NCBI GenBank assembly: GCA_945910005.1
Contig: OX246740.1
Location: forward strand, 50,008,526-50,072,525
Direction: 5' to 3'
DNA length: 64,000 nucleotides
DNA from: Isoperla grammatica
Lineage: Eukaryota; Arthropoda; Insecta; Plecoptera; Perlodidae
The first letter of the stretch is position 1, and the number at the start of each line of letters is the position of its first letter. The notes under the pieces were generated by a model. That model ran no database searches, was not told where the DNA came from, and was given only the letters and a program-made list of their open reading frames with translations. This document shows, in pieces, positions 12,873 to 25,300 of this stretch. Made by a program: the position numbers and the translations under genes.

Positions 12873-13039
12873 AAATTTAATTTTTTTTAAATATCCATAA
12901 AAATAAAGTTCTAGAGAGTGAAACTAAAAGGTGTTATCAACAGTTTTTGGGTGGGGTATTACACTCGATATTGCTGCATTGTAATATCAAATTGCTCTAA
13001 AACTTTATTTTTTATGGATACTTAAGAAAATTAAATTTT
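12873..13039. mobile_element. Palindromic AT-rich MITE
   Basis: Two arms of about 45 bp (12873-12916 and 12995-13039) are near reverse complements. Both contain TATCCATAAAAA, AATAAAGTT and AAATTTAATTTT, and they enclose a 78-bp centre. The outer target-site duplication is not clear. The size and hairpin form fit a MITE. Confidence 0.6.
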
Positions 13040-13314
13040 CTACAAACATACGTCCATTCCATTCAGTCAGTAATTCAATTAAAATTGTCGATTTACACAG
13101 AAGCATCGAACCCTTGAGTACATTCCGCCGTGATTGAGTGAGAGGAGAGCTTGTGGAGTGGAAAGAGGCGACTGTCCGGTTTGCCGAAATCATTAAAATC
13201 AGGTCCGAAGTATCTGGCAGAGCTTTTTCACCCCTCGCCGAGTTGACTGTTGAAACCGGACGAATGCAATTACAAAATATGGCCAAAATCCTATCCGTCT
13301 AACAGGCAGACATG

Positions 13315-13317
<3 letters not shown>

Positions 13318-13372
<55 letters not shown>

Positions 13373-13373
13373 G
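13318..13373. repeat. (ACAG)n microsatellite
   Basis: About 14 perfect GACA units, preceded by degenerate copies from 13303. Both strands give low-complexity frames. Confidence 0.95.
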
Positions 13374-13463
13374 GTGCATCGAATTGGACGCGCTATGTAA
13401 ATGACGTCACGATTCGTGTTCGTTATTCCGTGCAAGCACCCCACACGTGACGTGGGGTGTGCA

Positions 13464-13481
13464 CCCCCCCCCCCCCCCCCC
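13464..13481. repeat. Poly-C tract
   Basis: 18 consecutive C, followed by CACCCACCCC. Confidence 0.9.
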
Positions 13482-13499
13482 ACCCACCCCTCATTCGAA

Positions 13500-14228
13500 A
13501 CATTTCTTTCTGTCTCTCTGAATGTCTCTTCTCCCTTACGTTATCCGGCTCCAGATGAAAGAATGTCTCCTAGCGAGGATGAGCATTACCAGTTGAGACA
13601 CGTTCTTGTACCCCTATAAATATAATACCGGGGACCGAATCCCATTGCAACGTACATTGCATTCGGTAATTTGCACAGGTTTGTTTTTGTAGTCTGCTCG
13701 CTTTGAGTTCGATATTTTGTTTTAGTTTTCTGGTGTGTATATTACATGGAATTTTCTCGGTATTGAATCCAATAGGGGGTTATTCTGTTCGTGCACGTGC
13801 TGCTATATAGCTCGCTTGCAATGTAGGAAATCCGTGCAGTTTATAATGATGGCTTTGTCATGTGGTGCATTCGAGGGATGTGTTACTCAAAGTTTTATAG
13901 ATATCTTGCTCTAGTAATATTGTAGGTTATTCACAATGCCACTCGCGTTCTAACAAAAACTAAGTTGTTATCTATTTCTTTACGTGAAAATAATAGATTC
14001 AATCTCCATTGAATGTTGTACGGGGATGGATTACAATCACAGAACTATTACAACATTGAGAAGACAGTTAAAACATCGTGAATGTATGTATTTTATGTTG
14101 GTGTTAAGTAATGGATTGGGTAACAAAAACCATGTATAGGAACAATGAACAATTATGTAAATATACTCTTATATCAAAATAGATTACTCCTTTTGAGTGC
14201 CGTACCTAGAGTGAATCGAATAACAGTT
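13500..14228. other. Intron sequence, nothing recognised
   Basis: Ordinary AT-rich sequence between the poly-C tract and the TIR element at 14229. No exon-like or repeat-like signal is visible. Confidence 0.4.
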
Positions 14229-14694
14229 ACTACGTATATCAGGCAGTCCAAACCGATTTGATCAAAACAGTTTGAAAGGAATCGGTTTGATATCTTCCCG
14301 TATATCAAGCAAACTCGAATTGGTTTCGCGAAACCCAGCTGAAACCGGTTTGAAAGTGACACATCTAGAAAGCAGTGAATTAATAAGATGAATAAATAAG
14401 ACTATCAACAGACTAACCTTACCTTACCACGACGAAACGCGGGATCGGAAGCAAGGCCTTGTGTGATCAAAATAATTTAAATCAAGTAGGCTCTTCCTGC
14501 GCGCGCATTGTGGAATCGCTTTGACGTGTATAGCAGGCTAATGTCAAGCGGTTTCATAACTCCAAATCGCCTTGTGAACCGATTGGAAATCAAATCGTTT
14601 TGGGTCTAAACCGACGTGTATATCACGCTTCCCAAACCAGTTTGGCCCAAACCGTTTCCGTTAAATCGGTTGGAACGTGTCTGATATACGTAGT
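14229..14694. mobile_element. Non-autonomous TIR element with subterminal repeats
   Basis: The perfect 14-bp inverted ends ACTACGTATATCAG lie at 14229-14242 and 14681-14694. Inside both arms are repeated motifs related to AAACCGATTTG/AAACCGGTTTG and to GTATATCA (near 14301 and 14612), in both orientations. CAGT lies one base outside the left end and directly outside the right end, a possible short target duplication. I cannot assign a superfamily. Confidence 0.6.
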
Positions 14695-14699
14695 CAGTG

Positions 14700-17530
14700 A
14701 CGTTCATGATGTTAAGAATTGTGCATGTTTTAGTAATGAATATCGTATGTCCATCAGACTTAACAATATAGCTCGTTATTCACTACAAATATGAAGCTAA
14801 CAATTGTGCTCTCACATCGGTGTCATATTGTGTTACGTTATTTAAAACGACTTCGCTGTGAAATCATTTTGTATGCATTGCAGTGATTGGTTTGTTATAT
14901 TTTTGCATTTGTTGAATATGTATTTTACTAACGATCTGTCAAAACTCTAAACTCTGAACTCAAAAATCTGTCAAAATAGAATTATGTGAGGAAAACCGAA
15001 CAAATAAGCTAAGTGGTAGTATGTTTTTAGCTACAGCTACTTATAAAATACCATTATGGATTAGATTTCCTTCACAGGAAATTCCGAGTTTCCTAGTAAG
15101 TATTGCCTCGTCATTCATGTGACGACATCCGAGAATCACGCTTTAAACATTTCAACTTTTAGTTCGATATTGTATCTCGTGCCTACTTAGTTTCCTGAAA
15201 GAGGGCATACATTTTTTTTATTTTTTTTATTTATTTTTTTCCTCTTTTTGTACATTACACATTTGGATTTTTTCTTGATCATGCGGAAATTACCTGAACC
15301 AATAAACATAGGTTTGTGGCGGTATAGGTTTACATACAATCTACCCTGTTTTTTTTTAAATATACAGAGTACATCGACTAAGATTAATTTTGATTATAGA
15401 ATTGAATGCCTTATGTGGACTATATGTGGACCCTACAGAGTCATCCTCAGAAAAATATGATTTTCCGTCATCTCTACCCGTCTAGTAATCCTCGCAACAG
15501 TATTTATCCTTCCCTTTTGTTCAAATAGATAATCGATTCAATAAAACCCATTCCGGGAATGGGCTCTAATACCTCCCCCCCCCCCCCCCCCCCGCCCCCT
15601 CCAATTCTCTCGTCGACTATTCCCCGGCTCACAAATCAATGCACGCGGCGATCACTGATGATGGTATCGACAGCGGGGGCGAAACGATATCGCCATCATA
15701 TTATATTATATTACATTATACCTGTATGGCCTCGGTGTTTTGGTGGGAGCAACGCCTCTTGTCATACGTGGGTCGTTTAGACACGTGAACAAAGATCTTG
15801 ATCGAGTGATTTATATACGCGGATGACTTTAACCTCGTTATAGCCCTCGTTGCAATAAACGTTTAATGCTCCGCGTGGGACGTTTGGATAGCAAAGGTTT
15901 GGACGTGGTTCCACTTTAAAACCGAGTATCGGTCGCTGTAAACGATCGTTATAAACGAAATCAAAGTTATCGTTAACAAGTCTACCTATTATATGTTTTG
16001 AAAATTTAAAAACTATTAATAAATGATTGTTTTACAAAGTTTATCAAGTATGAAACAAACTTAGAGCTCAATACTGTGACCAGAAATTTAGAGTATTTTT
16101 AACATATTGTGTTTGATTTTGTTTATATATTGTTGTGGCTGTAAATTGATATATTTTGTAATTTTCCTCGTAACCTTGCTATGGTTGTATAACATCATAT
16201 TATGTAATTTCTAGTTCTAGAATATTGGTTATTAATTTTACATTTTTATTCCTCGGCTAATTGCTGTCACTATTGCGCTTTTGGCGTTGGCATAGATGCC
16301 AATTTGTATTCCACTCACTTTTATATTTAGCATGATTCGTTGTGAGTTGTGTTTGGCTGACATCAACACATTTCCTTATTGCCATGCAAGAATATTTATC
16401 TTTTAGATTTACAACGCATTGTGTTTTGAAGGCGGGAAGGTGTTCGCGTGGTTATTTCTAACCGTCCTTGTCTTATTTAAATTGATTTATGCTGCTACCT
16501 AGCGATATCTTGTGAGTTTGTTCTGCACATATACACACATGTTATCATGTAAATAATCTGGATGACTTGCAATATTAATGTTTGCCTTTTTCGAAGGAAT
16601 GCACCTGCCTTTGTGTATATAGATTCAGTTTGCATTAGTATTGTTATTATTTTTATCTCTGACAAAACCGAACTTATATAAAAAAAAAAGTTTCAATGAT
16701 AATTTTCTACTTGCTCTATTACTAACTTTTATGGTCTTCTATTTGCTGCTTAATGAATTGGTGAGACCGATGAAGGTTGGTGCCACCTTGTGCATTTCTT
16801 TCATCATCCTATTTCTCATCCTCCCAGAGAAAAGATTTAAACATCTCAAACCTAGCCATGAAAACAAGTAGACCCAGTGAATAATGAAACATACAATATA
16901 CAAAACAAAATGGCAATTAGGTAGGTAGTATAGACATACAAGCATAGATGGATATAGATGACCATGAAGTGGTAAAGAACTGACCTACTTGCAGGACCTA
17001 AGTTGGTTTGAATTTTCAGACCATGCAAGAATCGCGTCTCCAAGTTTAATTAACGGAATGTGTCTCTTCTTGCTGCTGTGGCGGCGGTGCACGAGGCTAT
17101 ACTGTGTAGCTGGCCCGTTGATTTAGAGTGCGGTGGCTGACTGACTGCGCGTCCATGTTGAGAGTTGTGTGGTCGAACGGCGTTCAGCAGCATCGGAAAG
17201 TTTTCGGAATTTATGGTAGTCCACTAGTCGTGGCTTCGAACCTACGCCCGTCATTGGTCGCCTTGTATCAGAGGTACAGACGACACATTAGACCTCGCTC
17301 TAATGCAATGCCACAAATCAGTTGTCTGTGGCAATGCATTACATAATTGTAGGTCTACATACAAAAGAGAAAATGTTGTAGAGAAGAGTAGAGTGTATTA
17401 TGGGTTGGACATTGGATGTCGTTCTATACGGAACTCCGATTTCTGTCTCTTGAAATTGTTTTCAAATGCTTTAAAATTGTCAAAAAGTATTCCAAAATAT
17501 GTCATTCCCTATATAGAATTTAGTGTTCCT
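14700..17530. other. Intron sequence with poly-C tract
   Basis: AT-rich. It contains T-rich runs near 15211-15250, a 19-base poly-C tract at 15575-15593 and an ATTATATTATATTACATTATA patch near 15700. No exon, RNA gene or element ends are recognised. Confidence 0.4.
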
Positions 17531-17531
17531 T

Positions 17532-18058
17532 CTGGGGCCTCATTCCTGTACATTTTTCTAACTCTCCTTAACTCTCGCTAACCCCATGTTAAAATGACCC
17601 CGGGGTTAACTTCTACACAGGCTTCCCTGCATAATTCGTAGGCAAATGTGACCCTGTCTGATAGTAGGGTTAAGAAGAGTTATCTCAACAATACTTTGAA
17701 ATGCCGCCATTTTGTCAATGCCCGTGTGTGTAGTTTCAGAAATGTCACATTTCAATTCTTTAATTGGGATATCCACCTACATGAATACGTTACTTTATGT
17801 GTTTATTGAATTTAATAAATAATTTTGTGTATTTATAGTACATTATAAAGGTCCTACATATTATGTAAATATGTAGTTTTATTGAGTATTTTGTGGACGT
17901 TTTGAGGTTATTGGATTGTTTTTGTTTGTTATTGTTTTTATTTTGTCTCGTTTTTTCAACAAAGTCTTCCTTCGATCGGCGTCTCAATTGCTGACTCCTG
18001 ATTGGCTATTGACTAACACCGGGGTTAAGTTTGCAAATGTACAGGAATGAGGCCCCTG
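17532..18058. mobile_element. Harbinger-like TIR element with CTG target duplication
   Basis: A 521-bp element (17535-18055) starts GGGCCTCATTCCTGTACATT and ends with its reverse complement. CTG flanks both ends (17532-17534 and 18056-18058). Subterminal CCGGGGTTAA motifs occur in opposite orientation near 17600 and 18019. Three-base CWG duplications are known for one group of vertebrate Harbinger elements, and GGGCC ends fit that superfamily. The AT-rich interior has no transposase-like frame. Confidence 0.75.
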
Positions 18059-18299
18059 GTGGTTGTTTCTTTCTTTGTTCCAATAAATATTTCTTTTTTT
18101 CAAATAACCTTACGGCACTTAACTTTTATAATGTGTTTTTGCAACACACCTCTTACAATTAAATAAGTTAATTTGCAATGTGGATTTATTTATTAGAACA
18201 AATAAACAAACACAAGAAAGAACACCAAATTCTCTAGGGGATGACATAGTTTTCTGTTTTTTTTTTTTTCTACAATTTTAAAGGAGCTTTAACCGACAG

Positions 18300-18420
18300 A
18301 AACTGCGAGTGGTAGGACGTATAGGCGTCTGATTATACAGACGTTACGGGTTCTATCCCCGTATTTATAGAGACCCATGCTCGAAGATTGAACATATGCC
18401 GCTAAATTACTATTACAGCA
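18300..18420 (+). mobile_element. tRNA-derived SINE-like fragment (family 2)
   Basis: An A-box-like TGGTAGGACGTATAGGCG, an anticodon-arm-like GTCTGATTATACAGAC and a perfectly paired T-arm (ACGGG TTCTATC CCCGT, about 18346-18362) occur in tRNA order, followed by a non-tRNA tail. There is no clean acceptor stem, so a SINE or tRNA pseudogene is favoured over a functional tRNA. Confidence 0.5.
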
Positions 18421-18743
18421 ATTCAATGTCCATTCAAGCGTCTATTAGATAATCATGTTGGCTACGGTATATTGAATGCCTTGTCATTGTAACCTACGCC
18501 CACCGTACGATGGGAGTCAACACCCACTTAATCTTCGCCTCCAATCCCTCGAATGTTTCTTCTTCTGATCGTCACTCCCTTGATCCGTATAGAAAGAAAG
18601 AGAGAGATAGAGAGAGTGAGTCACGTTTTCCTACAGACTGGATCTATAACTTGGACTAACGTGTGTCACATGGCGTTAATATTGTATGGGTTCGAGGCTT
18701 ACGTCTGCTAAAAGCTCGGATCATCCGCTGACCGACCGCGGTG

Positions 18744-18772
18744 TCTGGCTGGCTGGCTGGCTGGCTGGCTGG
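18744..18772. repeat. (CTGG)n microsatellite
   Basis: About seven CTGG/GGCT units just upstream of the interrupted SINE. Confidence 0.9.
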
Positions 18773-18849
18773 TCCAACAAAATGTATTCAACGCCCATAG
18801 CATCAAGTCAAGTTTACAGTGAGATATTCGGTTGCCTTACAACTTATTC

Positions 18850-19125
18850 AGGAACTGAGCCGCACAGTGCATTACCTGTTGACCGAGGTCGATTAGACGT
18901 GGGTCTATAAGTATACCTCTGTACCTCTGTATGTGTATTTAACCTTATGAATTCATATTTTTATAACGACAACTCGAATATTCAATGTATACTATTGTAA
19001 AATTGTGAATTTTAAAGAGACAAATAAAATCTAATCTAATCTAATCTATAAACCACGGTTTCTGCGTTGCAGGCTCGAATACTAGTTTGGGTATGGAATT
19101 CGGAAGTCATGTGGCGTTTTTTCTA
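18850..19125 (+). mobile_element. tRNA-derived SINE (family 1), copy 2, split by a LINE tail
   Basis: The head (GACCGAGGTCGATTAGACGTGGGTCTATAA, 18881-18910) and the rest (ACCACGGTTTCTGCGTTGCAGG then a B-box GGCTCGAATACTAG and the tail GGTATGGAATTCGGAAGTCA) are separated by 134 bp of foreign sequence at 18911-19044. Removing that insert restores the order seen in the copies at 1728 and 33300. Confidence 0.75.
18911..19044 (+). mobile_element. 5'-truncated LINE 3' tail inserted in the SINE
   Basis: A 134-bp insert ends GAGACAAATAAAATCTAATC followed by further CTAAT units, a microsatellite tail of the kind carried by CR1/Jockey/RTE-like non-LTR retrotransposons. It is flanked by TCTATAA on both sides (18904-18910 and 19045-19051). 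Extreme 5' truncation plus a 7-bp duplication is the classic target-primed insertion outcome. The LINE clade cannot be named from the tail alone. Confidence 0.7.
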
Positions 19126-19159
19126 CCTTTTTCAATACTTTTGGGGAAAAAGCAATAAC

Positions 19160-19345
19160 TAAACATAGTAAATATCGATCTTTGATTGGTTATCGGCTTA
19201 TCGCTCACTCGTCGATGGTGTTCGAAGTTCGAAGCCTACAGCGGGTTGGTATAGTCACTTTAAATTAAAGTCCCCCACTGCAAATCAGTTTAGTTACTGA
19301 GTGGGTAGACTCTAAATGTGAATTTATTTTATTTATTTAAAGGCT
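19160..19345 (-). repeat. Dispersed repeat family B, copy 2 (inverted)
   Basis: This is the reverse complement of 1384-1560. Shared blocks include CACATTTAGAGTCTACCCACTC, CAGTGGGGGACTTTAATTTA, CACCATCGACGAGTGAGC and CAATCAAAGATCGATATTT. It lies directly downstream of the split SINE but in opposite orientation to it. Confidence 0.7.
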
Positions 19346-19349
19346 ACTG

Positions 19350-22300
19350 ATATGCAATGTAATATAATTGACACAACAAATAGCTCTGTGTGTGTAGAGG
19401 CTATTTCAAGTACAACGAGGTTTTGCCCGGCGGCTCGCTGTGTCGTGAAATGGCTCCAGGGATAATCAAACAAACAGGTACAAACACGTACACACACGCG
19501 CGCAGAGGTTTTCAGGCTCTAATGTTACATTACATGCACTGTCGTGTAATTGGGAACATGACGCTCAAGGCGTGAGATAGATACATACGCTAACTGTGCG
19601 TTGTGGTCAGGCAGCCCAGCAACGGTATAAAGTTCACTCTCTGTGGGGCTCATCGCGAAGAAAATCAATGGGTGATTGTGTTCATGTATTGTACATTGTT
19701 TCGTCTCTAGGTGAATGGGGCAAACTCAGCTTGGATTGTTTTTAACTAGAATTAAAACTGTGCGTTGTTATACCGGTTTTAAATTTATTTCGTGAATGAA
19801 TGCTACAACACACGGATAAAGCGAGAACATGGTCCGCCGTGGTTTTATAAGCACTACATACTGTATACCAAATATTCCTAATATTATTATGTTGTTATTT
19901 TGTTCATTAAAATTTAAATCGATGATTAGTACTGATAATAGCAACCCAACTGATTATAATATTATACATATTTAGACAGTATGTACTATGTAGTGTGGAG
20001 GAAACCACTGCGTCTGTTCGATGTGATGTAGCAAGCGTGGTTATATTTTGCCATTTGACGGAGGAAAACGTAGGCAGGCAAATACCGTCAGTCATGATTG
20101 CAGTTATGTATATTGCAAAGTTTAGACGATGGTGACACTATGCAAAGCGTAGCACACGTAGAGATATACTCATTTGCATTTTTAAGGCGGCAAGTTCCTT
20201 CCATACATTTACCAACTTTCATCAAAACACGTCGCTGCGAGACTCGACGAAAATATGCTGTACGTGTTTTTATAACTTGTACTCGTTTGCGATAAATTTG
20301 AAAATACTATCTGAAAACTTATTTTCTTCTGAGAGTTTTTCTCTCTTCCGTTGTACTTTTCAGGTAAAGTGTAGGATTTTTCTACGGTTGAACGGAAAAG
20401 TTTGTACACGGAAAGTTGTTACAGCTCTAACCGGTTGAAGTTAATTTGTTCTAAAGGTCAGGTGTGTTGACGTTATAATATTATCAGTAAAATGGTCGTT
20501 TCAGCGAATGTTGCCCCGTTTTTTTTTCATCCCCTTCTTTGGAACGAAACATTTTACGTCTTCGGCATCACGAATTAACGTCATTGTTTGTATAGTTAAC
20601 TTGACAACTTCATCATTTACATTTCACGTACACACGGAGTTCGTTCACGATTTGGCATCCTAGCTCACAAAATAACGATGGGAAAATGTGTCGAATTAAA
20701 ACGAAGTTAAAAATTAAATGAATGAAAAATGAAAGGAACAAAACTAAAAATTCATTTTTTTATCGTGGAATATCAGTGTAACCCGTTGTGGAGGACGTAT
20801 GCAAAATATGTTAACGTTCGACTGGTTTCGAATAAAATTAGCCAATTTCGATTATATCTTAACATTTTGAACCCATCGCCTTTTCCAGCGCATGTCTTGA
20901 TAACATTCAAACCCACTCATGTATTCCACATATCACCATTAATTCACGTTGTGTTAAGCGAGATAGTTCTCTCAATCCTCCCTAGATAGCAGCTCTGTGC
21001 ACGAATATACCTCATCGTCGAGATGTCAAGAGCTGAGATTCACATGTTATTGGGTATGGCAAAACAAAAATAGGATATTACAAGGCGTCAGTTACCTAAT
21101 TTTAATGAAACTAAAACCAACAAGTAATGGCATCATTAAGGAATAATTACGAGTAATAAACTAGATCGAATTATAAGAATAAGACAATAGGCTAATATAC
21201 AGTACAGAAAGTCTACAGATCTATGTTTTTTAAATATTAATTTCTAGGAATAAGAAATTGAAAAGCTAGGGGTAATGTTCTACATGTAAGTTAAGAACGT
21301 ACAGGTTCTTATTCTGAAATAAACTTTTTACAATGTGTCTGGAGACTTGTAAGCTGACTGGCTTATAGCCGTACATAACACGGCTGTATAATTAACCCTG
21401 CAAGATTCGCACAGTTGTTTTCAAACAGAGACCCCTACACAATACAAATACCTTATAGTAATAGCTTCGCAAATACCTAAATAGTAATAGCTTCCTACAC
21501 CCTACAAATAAATTATAATTACGGGTAAACTAGTTTTAGAGTTACCGTGTCAATATTTTAACATGTGTAACTTTCGTGGTTTAAAATTGTTTGTGCCCTG
21601 TTCTACAAAAGGAGAAATGATGCCGGTATATAGCATAACTTTGTATATCTATAAATGTATGTTTCCATTCCTTATGCTAATGAAAGATACCTTCCAAAAT
21701 ATAATTTCCAAGTTTACGGGTCCCAAAGGCTTTAGTTGTGTAGGCCTACGTGTAATTGTAGTTCTGGCCATGGTCAGTGCGAATGGCAGTTCTAGCGGTA
21801 AGCCGGTGTGTTTCAGAGTAACTACCCGTCTAGGCCGCACAGTTTTCGGCAACCCCCCCATCTAAGACTTTTCGGCGGCTCCCGAAACTTGGACTGATTA
21901 CAACCAAGTCTACCTACCTTTGTTTTAAGTAATCTAATTATCCTGCAACTCGTCTTGTGCCTTCCCAACTTCGCGCCAAGAGTGATGGCGGAGACGGGTG
22001 TGTGCGTGTGCGTGCGTATGTGTTAGAGAAACTAATGGTGTTCTAGAGACGCCCGTAGAGCTTTACCGCGCACAACTCGCATTAGTTTATTTCGAAAACA
22101 TTCGTCACTATGCGCGAGACTGACAATCGTCAACCCTCAGGTGTGTTTAATTACATTTGCAGTTTTGTTTTTAACGACAAGTTTTGTGTAAAATGATTAC
22201 CTTTCTCTCGCTGCGTCGCTCGTCGTGTGGCCTAATTCGGTTACGTTTGCGTGATTTAACTCGTTTATCGCAACATTGCATGGAAATTGTTAATCGTCTT

Positions 22301-25300
22301 TCATTCTGTGTCGATGTAGCCGGGAGGGTAATTATTAAATTAGTCGAGAGCTAGAAGGGATGCGGGAAAAAGAACCGGGATACATGTTATAATGAATGAC
22401 AGTCAGTCCTTGTTTTGTGTTGTGGAAAACTATTGCAAAGTGCTGTTGACAGATCCGACTTTTTATGTGTAATGTAATTTGTAATGAAAGAGGTAATGGA
22501 TGATTAATTTATAATCATTCTAGAAACTGTGACGAGATCAATAATTTAAAAAACTAGAAATTCAATGAGGAGTTATTTTGATTAAGATATGCTTTGTACA
22601 AATCTTCAGTCTAAGCACCCTCTTCTGAATAATTCCTTGTTTGCCAGGCTAGATGATTAAATGTTTTAATGGGCGTTATATCGTGAGATACACGAACTAA
22701 TTTTACAAAAAACAACCCCTGAAAATACCGGGAAGTCACAATTGACAGTTTTTGTTTTCTGCTCCTGCATATTGTCATAGGTACTCGAATCAAGATTTAT
22801 CGCCTTTAATGATGTGGTAATATATTATGGATATAAATTGTGATAAACTGGGTTGTATTTATTATATGGAGTGGTTAGTTTTCTCGTAAGGGTGCAATTT
22901 TACTTTATGTACATTACGTTTGTGTTTTACGTTTTATTTATACAGTAAAACGTTAATTTGATGGAAAAATTGTGAAACGTTTGAATTTATAATACTCACT
23001 TTTAATGGAATAGAGTTTAAGTTTTCTATAATTTATTTACATCTGATGTTTATGTATATTTATATAACTTTAAAAGTTTTTAATTAAAGCTCAACGAATA
23101 ATATGATTTGAGATTTGAATTCCCCAATCGTAAGAGGATTCCCTATTGTAAATTATACGGGGACGCGGAATTTGAATAAGATTTCCACTCTACTCGGCGC
23201 GAGATTTAATAATCCGTATACCCGCACATCTTCTTTTTCAAGTTTCAGGTTTCAGTTCTCCTCGTTTACTGGGACGTTAAAACATGTTATCGTTTATTTT
23301 ATAATCACTTTAATGTCGACCGTGCTTTGTACAGTAATATAATGGTGGCTATTTGAGGATATTAGAGCACTGCATCATAATAAAACTAGTCGTTAAAGAG
23401 TACGGCCAATAAGTATAACCTACCCATTGACCCATTGTCTGGGTGTAGAAATCCTTGAAATGGTCAATTGAATTCTTTAAATGGTCGCGTCTCGCATTTA
23501 TACAACGCGATGAGTTTCTTCTGGTCACAAACTAATGGCATAGTACGACTTCAGCTGTCTAACGTGTCTGGGTCTGGACGTTCTACTTCCCAGATCTGAA
23601 GTTTTGCCAGAACGTTTCTATCGAGGGGACATGATTGAATTTTACAATTTATTGTAATTGCGTTAAAATAACTGAAGATAGGGCAATTAACGATCACAGT
23701 AGCTCGGACGCTTATTTTCAAGACTTTTCCCCGCAAAATGTTCACAAAGTACAATATTTCAAACTGATTGTGATTGATACTGTAAATTGATATGTATCAT
23801 TATGTCCTCACAGCTGTGGGGCTCGTACATCTTGTAAGACCGTCCCTCCCCCACCCCCTCCTTCAACCCACAATCATTTCAATTTACTTAACTCTAGTAA
23901 ATTCGAGTTTAATCGTCCTAATGGCCGTCCCAGATAACAATGCATCAGTGTCGCTGGTGCCTCCATCTTGTGAGATTTATTGCAACTAAGCTATTCGTAA
24001 TGGAAGTTCCCGTCCGTTTTACTCCCTCGACGCCAGTTGCGCGATTGAGCCGCCAGGGCCCACCACTCATCGCATGTAAATTAGCTCGGGGCCAACGTCA
24101 TTGCTTGGCATGATGACCTGCTTGTTACTGTTGCAACAATAGCCGACATTGTTGGATCTCTTTATTCCCTTGAACTGCCACAACGATCTGTGACATTGTT
24201 TTCAATTGTACTGTAATATTGAGAGACCAATCTTGTAGACTACGTCATTTATAGGAACTCTGTTTTTTTTTTTTTAATTTTCGTCTTCGTTGCGTATTTC
24301 TACTTCAAATAATAAAAAATCAATCTCGATTATAATTTCTTTGAACACTTATTATATTTAAGGCAAGGTAGCAATTTTTTTAGTTCTTCATATTAAAGCT
24401 TAGTTTTTATCATTGGAATTACCAATGAAATGCTTTGAAATAATCGTTATTTGTTACAAAATATCATATGCGTTGCTAGTTATTAAATTGATTGTATTAC
24501 AACAATATTACAGGTTATCCTAATTCGTTAACAAAACACATTGTGTGTTCGTGACGACACTTGACCACATGACGTCTTTGTTGAAGTGTGATCCAATTCA
24601 GTGGACGTCTACCGGGGTATAAATACGGCAACAGGAGTTGGCTGACAATGGCTGGTTCCGATTGGCGGTCGTTATATCGAACGTTAGCACGGTTTGAATT
24701 CCCTCGTGTATCTTTTCTACCCCGAGTGTTTGGCCTCGGTCCGAGCGACCTTGGGCTGCGCTCCAGAGAGGGGTGTGATTGATGTCTTCCTCGCGGCGGT
24801 CCGAGTTGGCGCCGCATTAGATTGCATGGCGACTCATTCCTTGCAAGTCCTTGCGGAGGGATTTGTCGCGTGCCGTAGATGGATAGATGGAGCGGGTGAG
24901 CGGGTACTTAGGGATTCACCGGAATACCTGGAGCGAAGTTCTAAAAATAGATGCTAATAAAGGTTACCGTGACCTTGAACGAAATTCTTGTTAATCGTGT
25001 CGAGTCAATTCACAGTATTTTCAAATATAGCTGTTGTTTAATGTAAGAATAAAGAGCTCAACTGATTGTCCTCATAGGTCTCTGCATAAATATCGCGCAA
25101 ACAAATAAATACAATAATCGAACGCAAGACAAATAACTTCTCTTTCTTTTTCTAATTTTTTCTTCGTTTGCATTATACTCATTATTTTACTTGTTCACAC
25201 TTCTAGCACTTAGCAAATAAATTGTACTTGTAGTCAGTGTGTACCTCTCGGTTTATGAGAAATTTAACTATATTTACAGATGCCTGGTGCATTAATTTCT

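Noticed and set aside
24590..24960. GC-balanced patch as a missed exon
   Set aside because: Open frames overlap on both strands, none resembles an APP domain, and no acceptor/donor pair fits.
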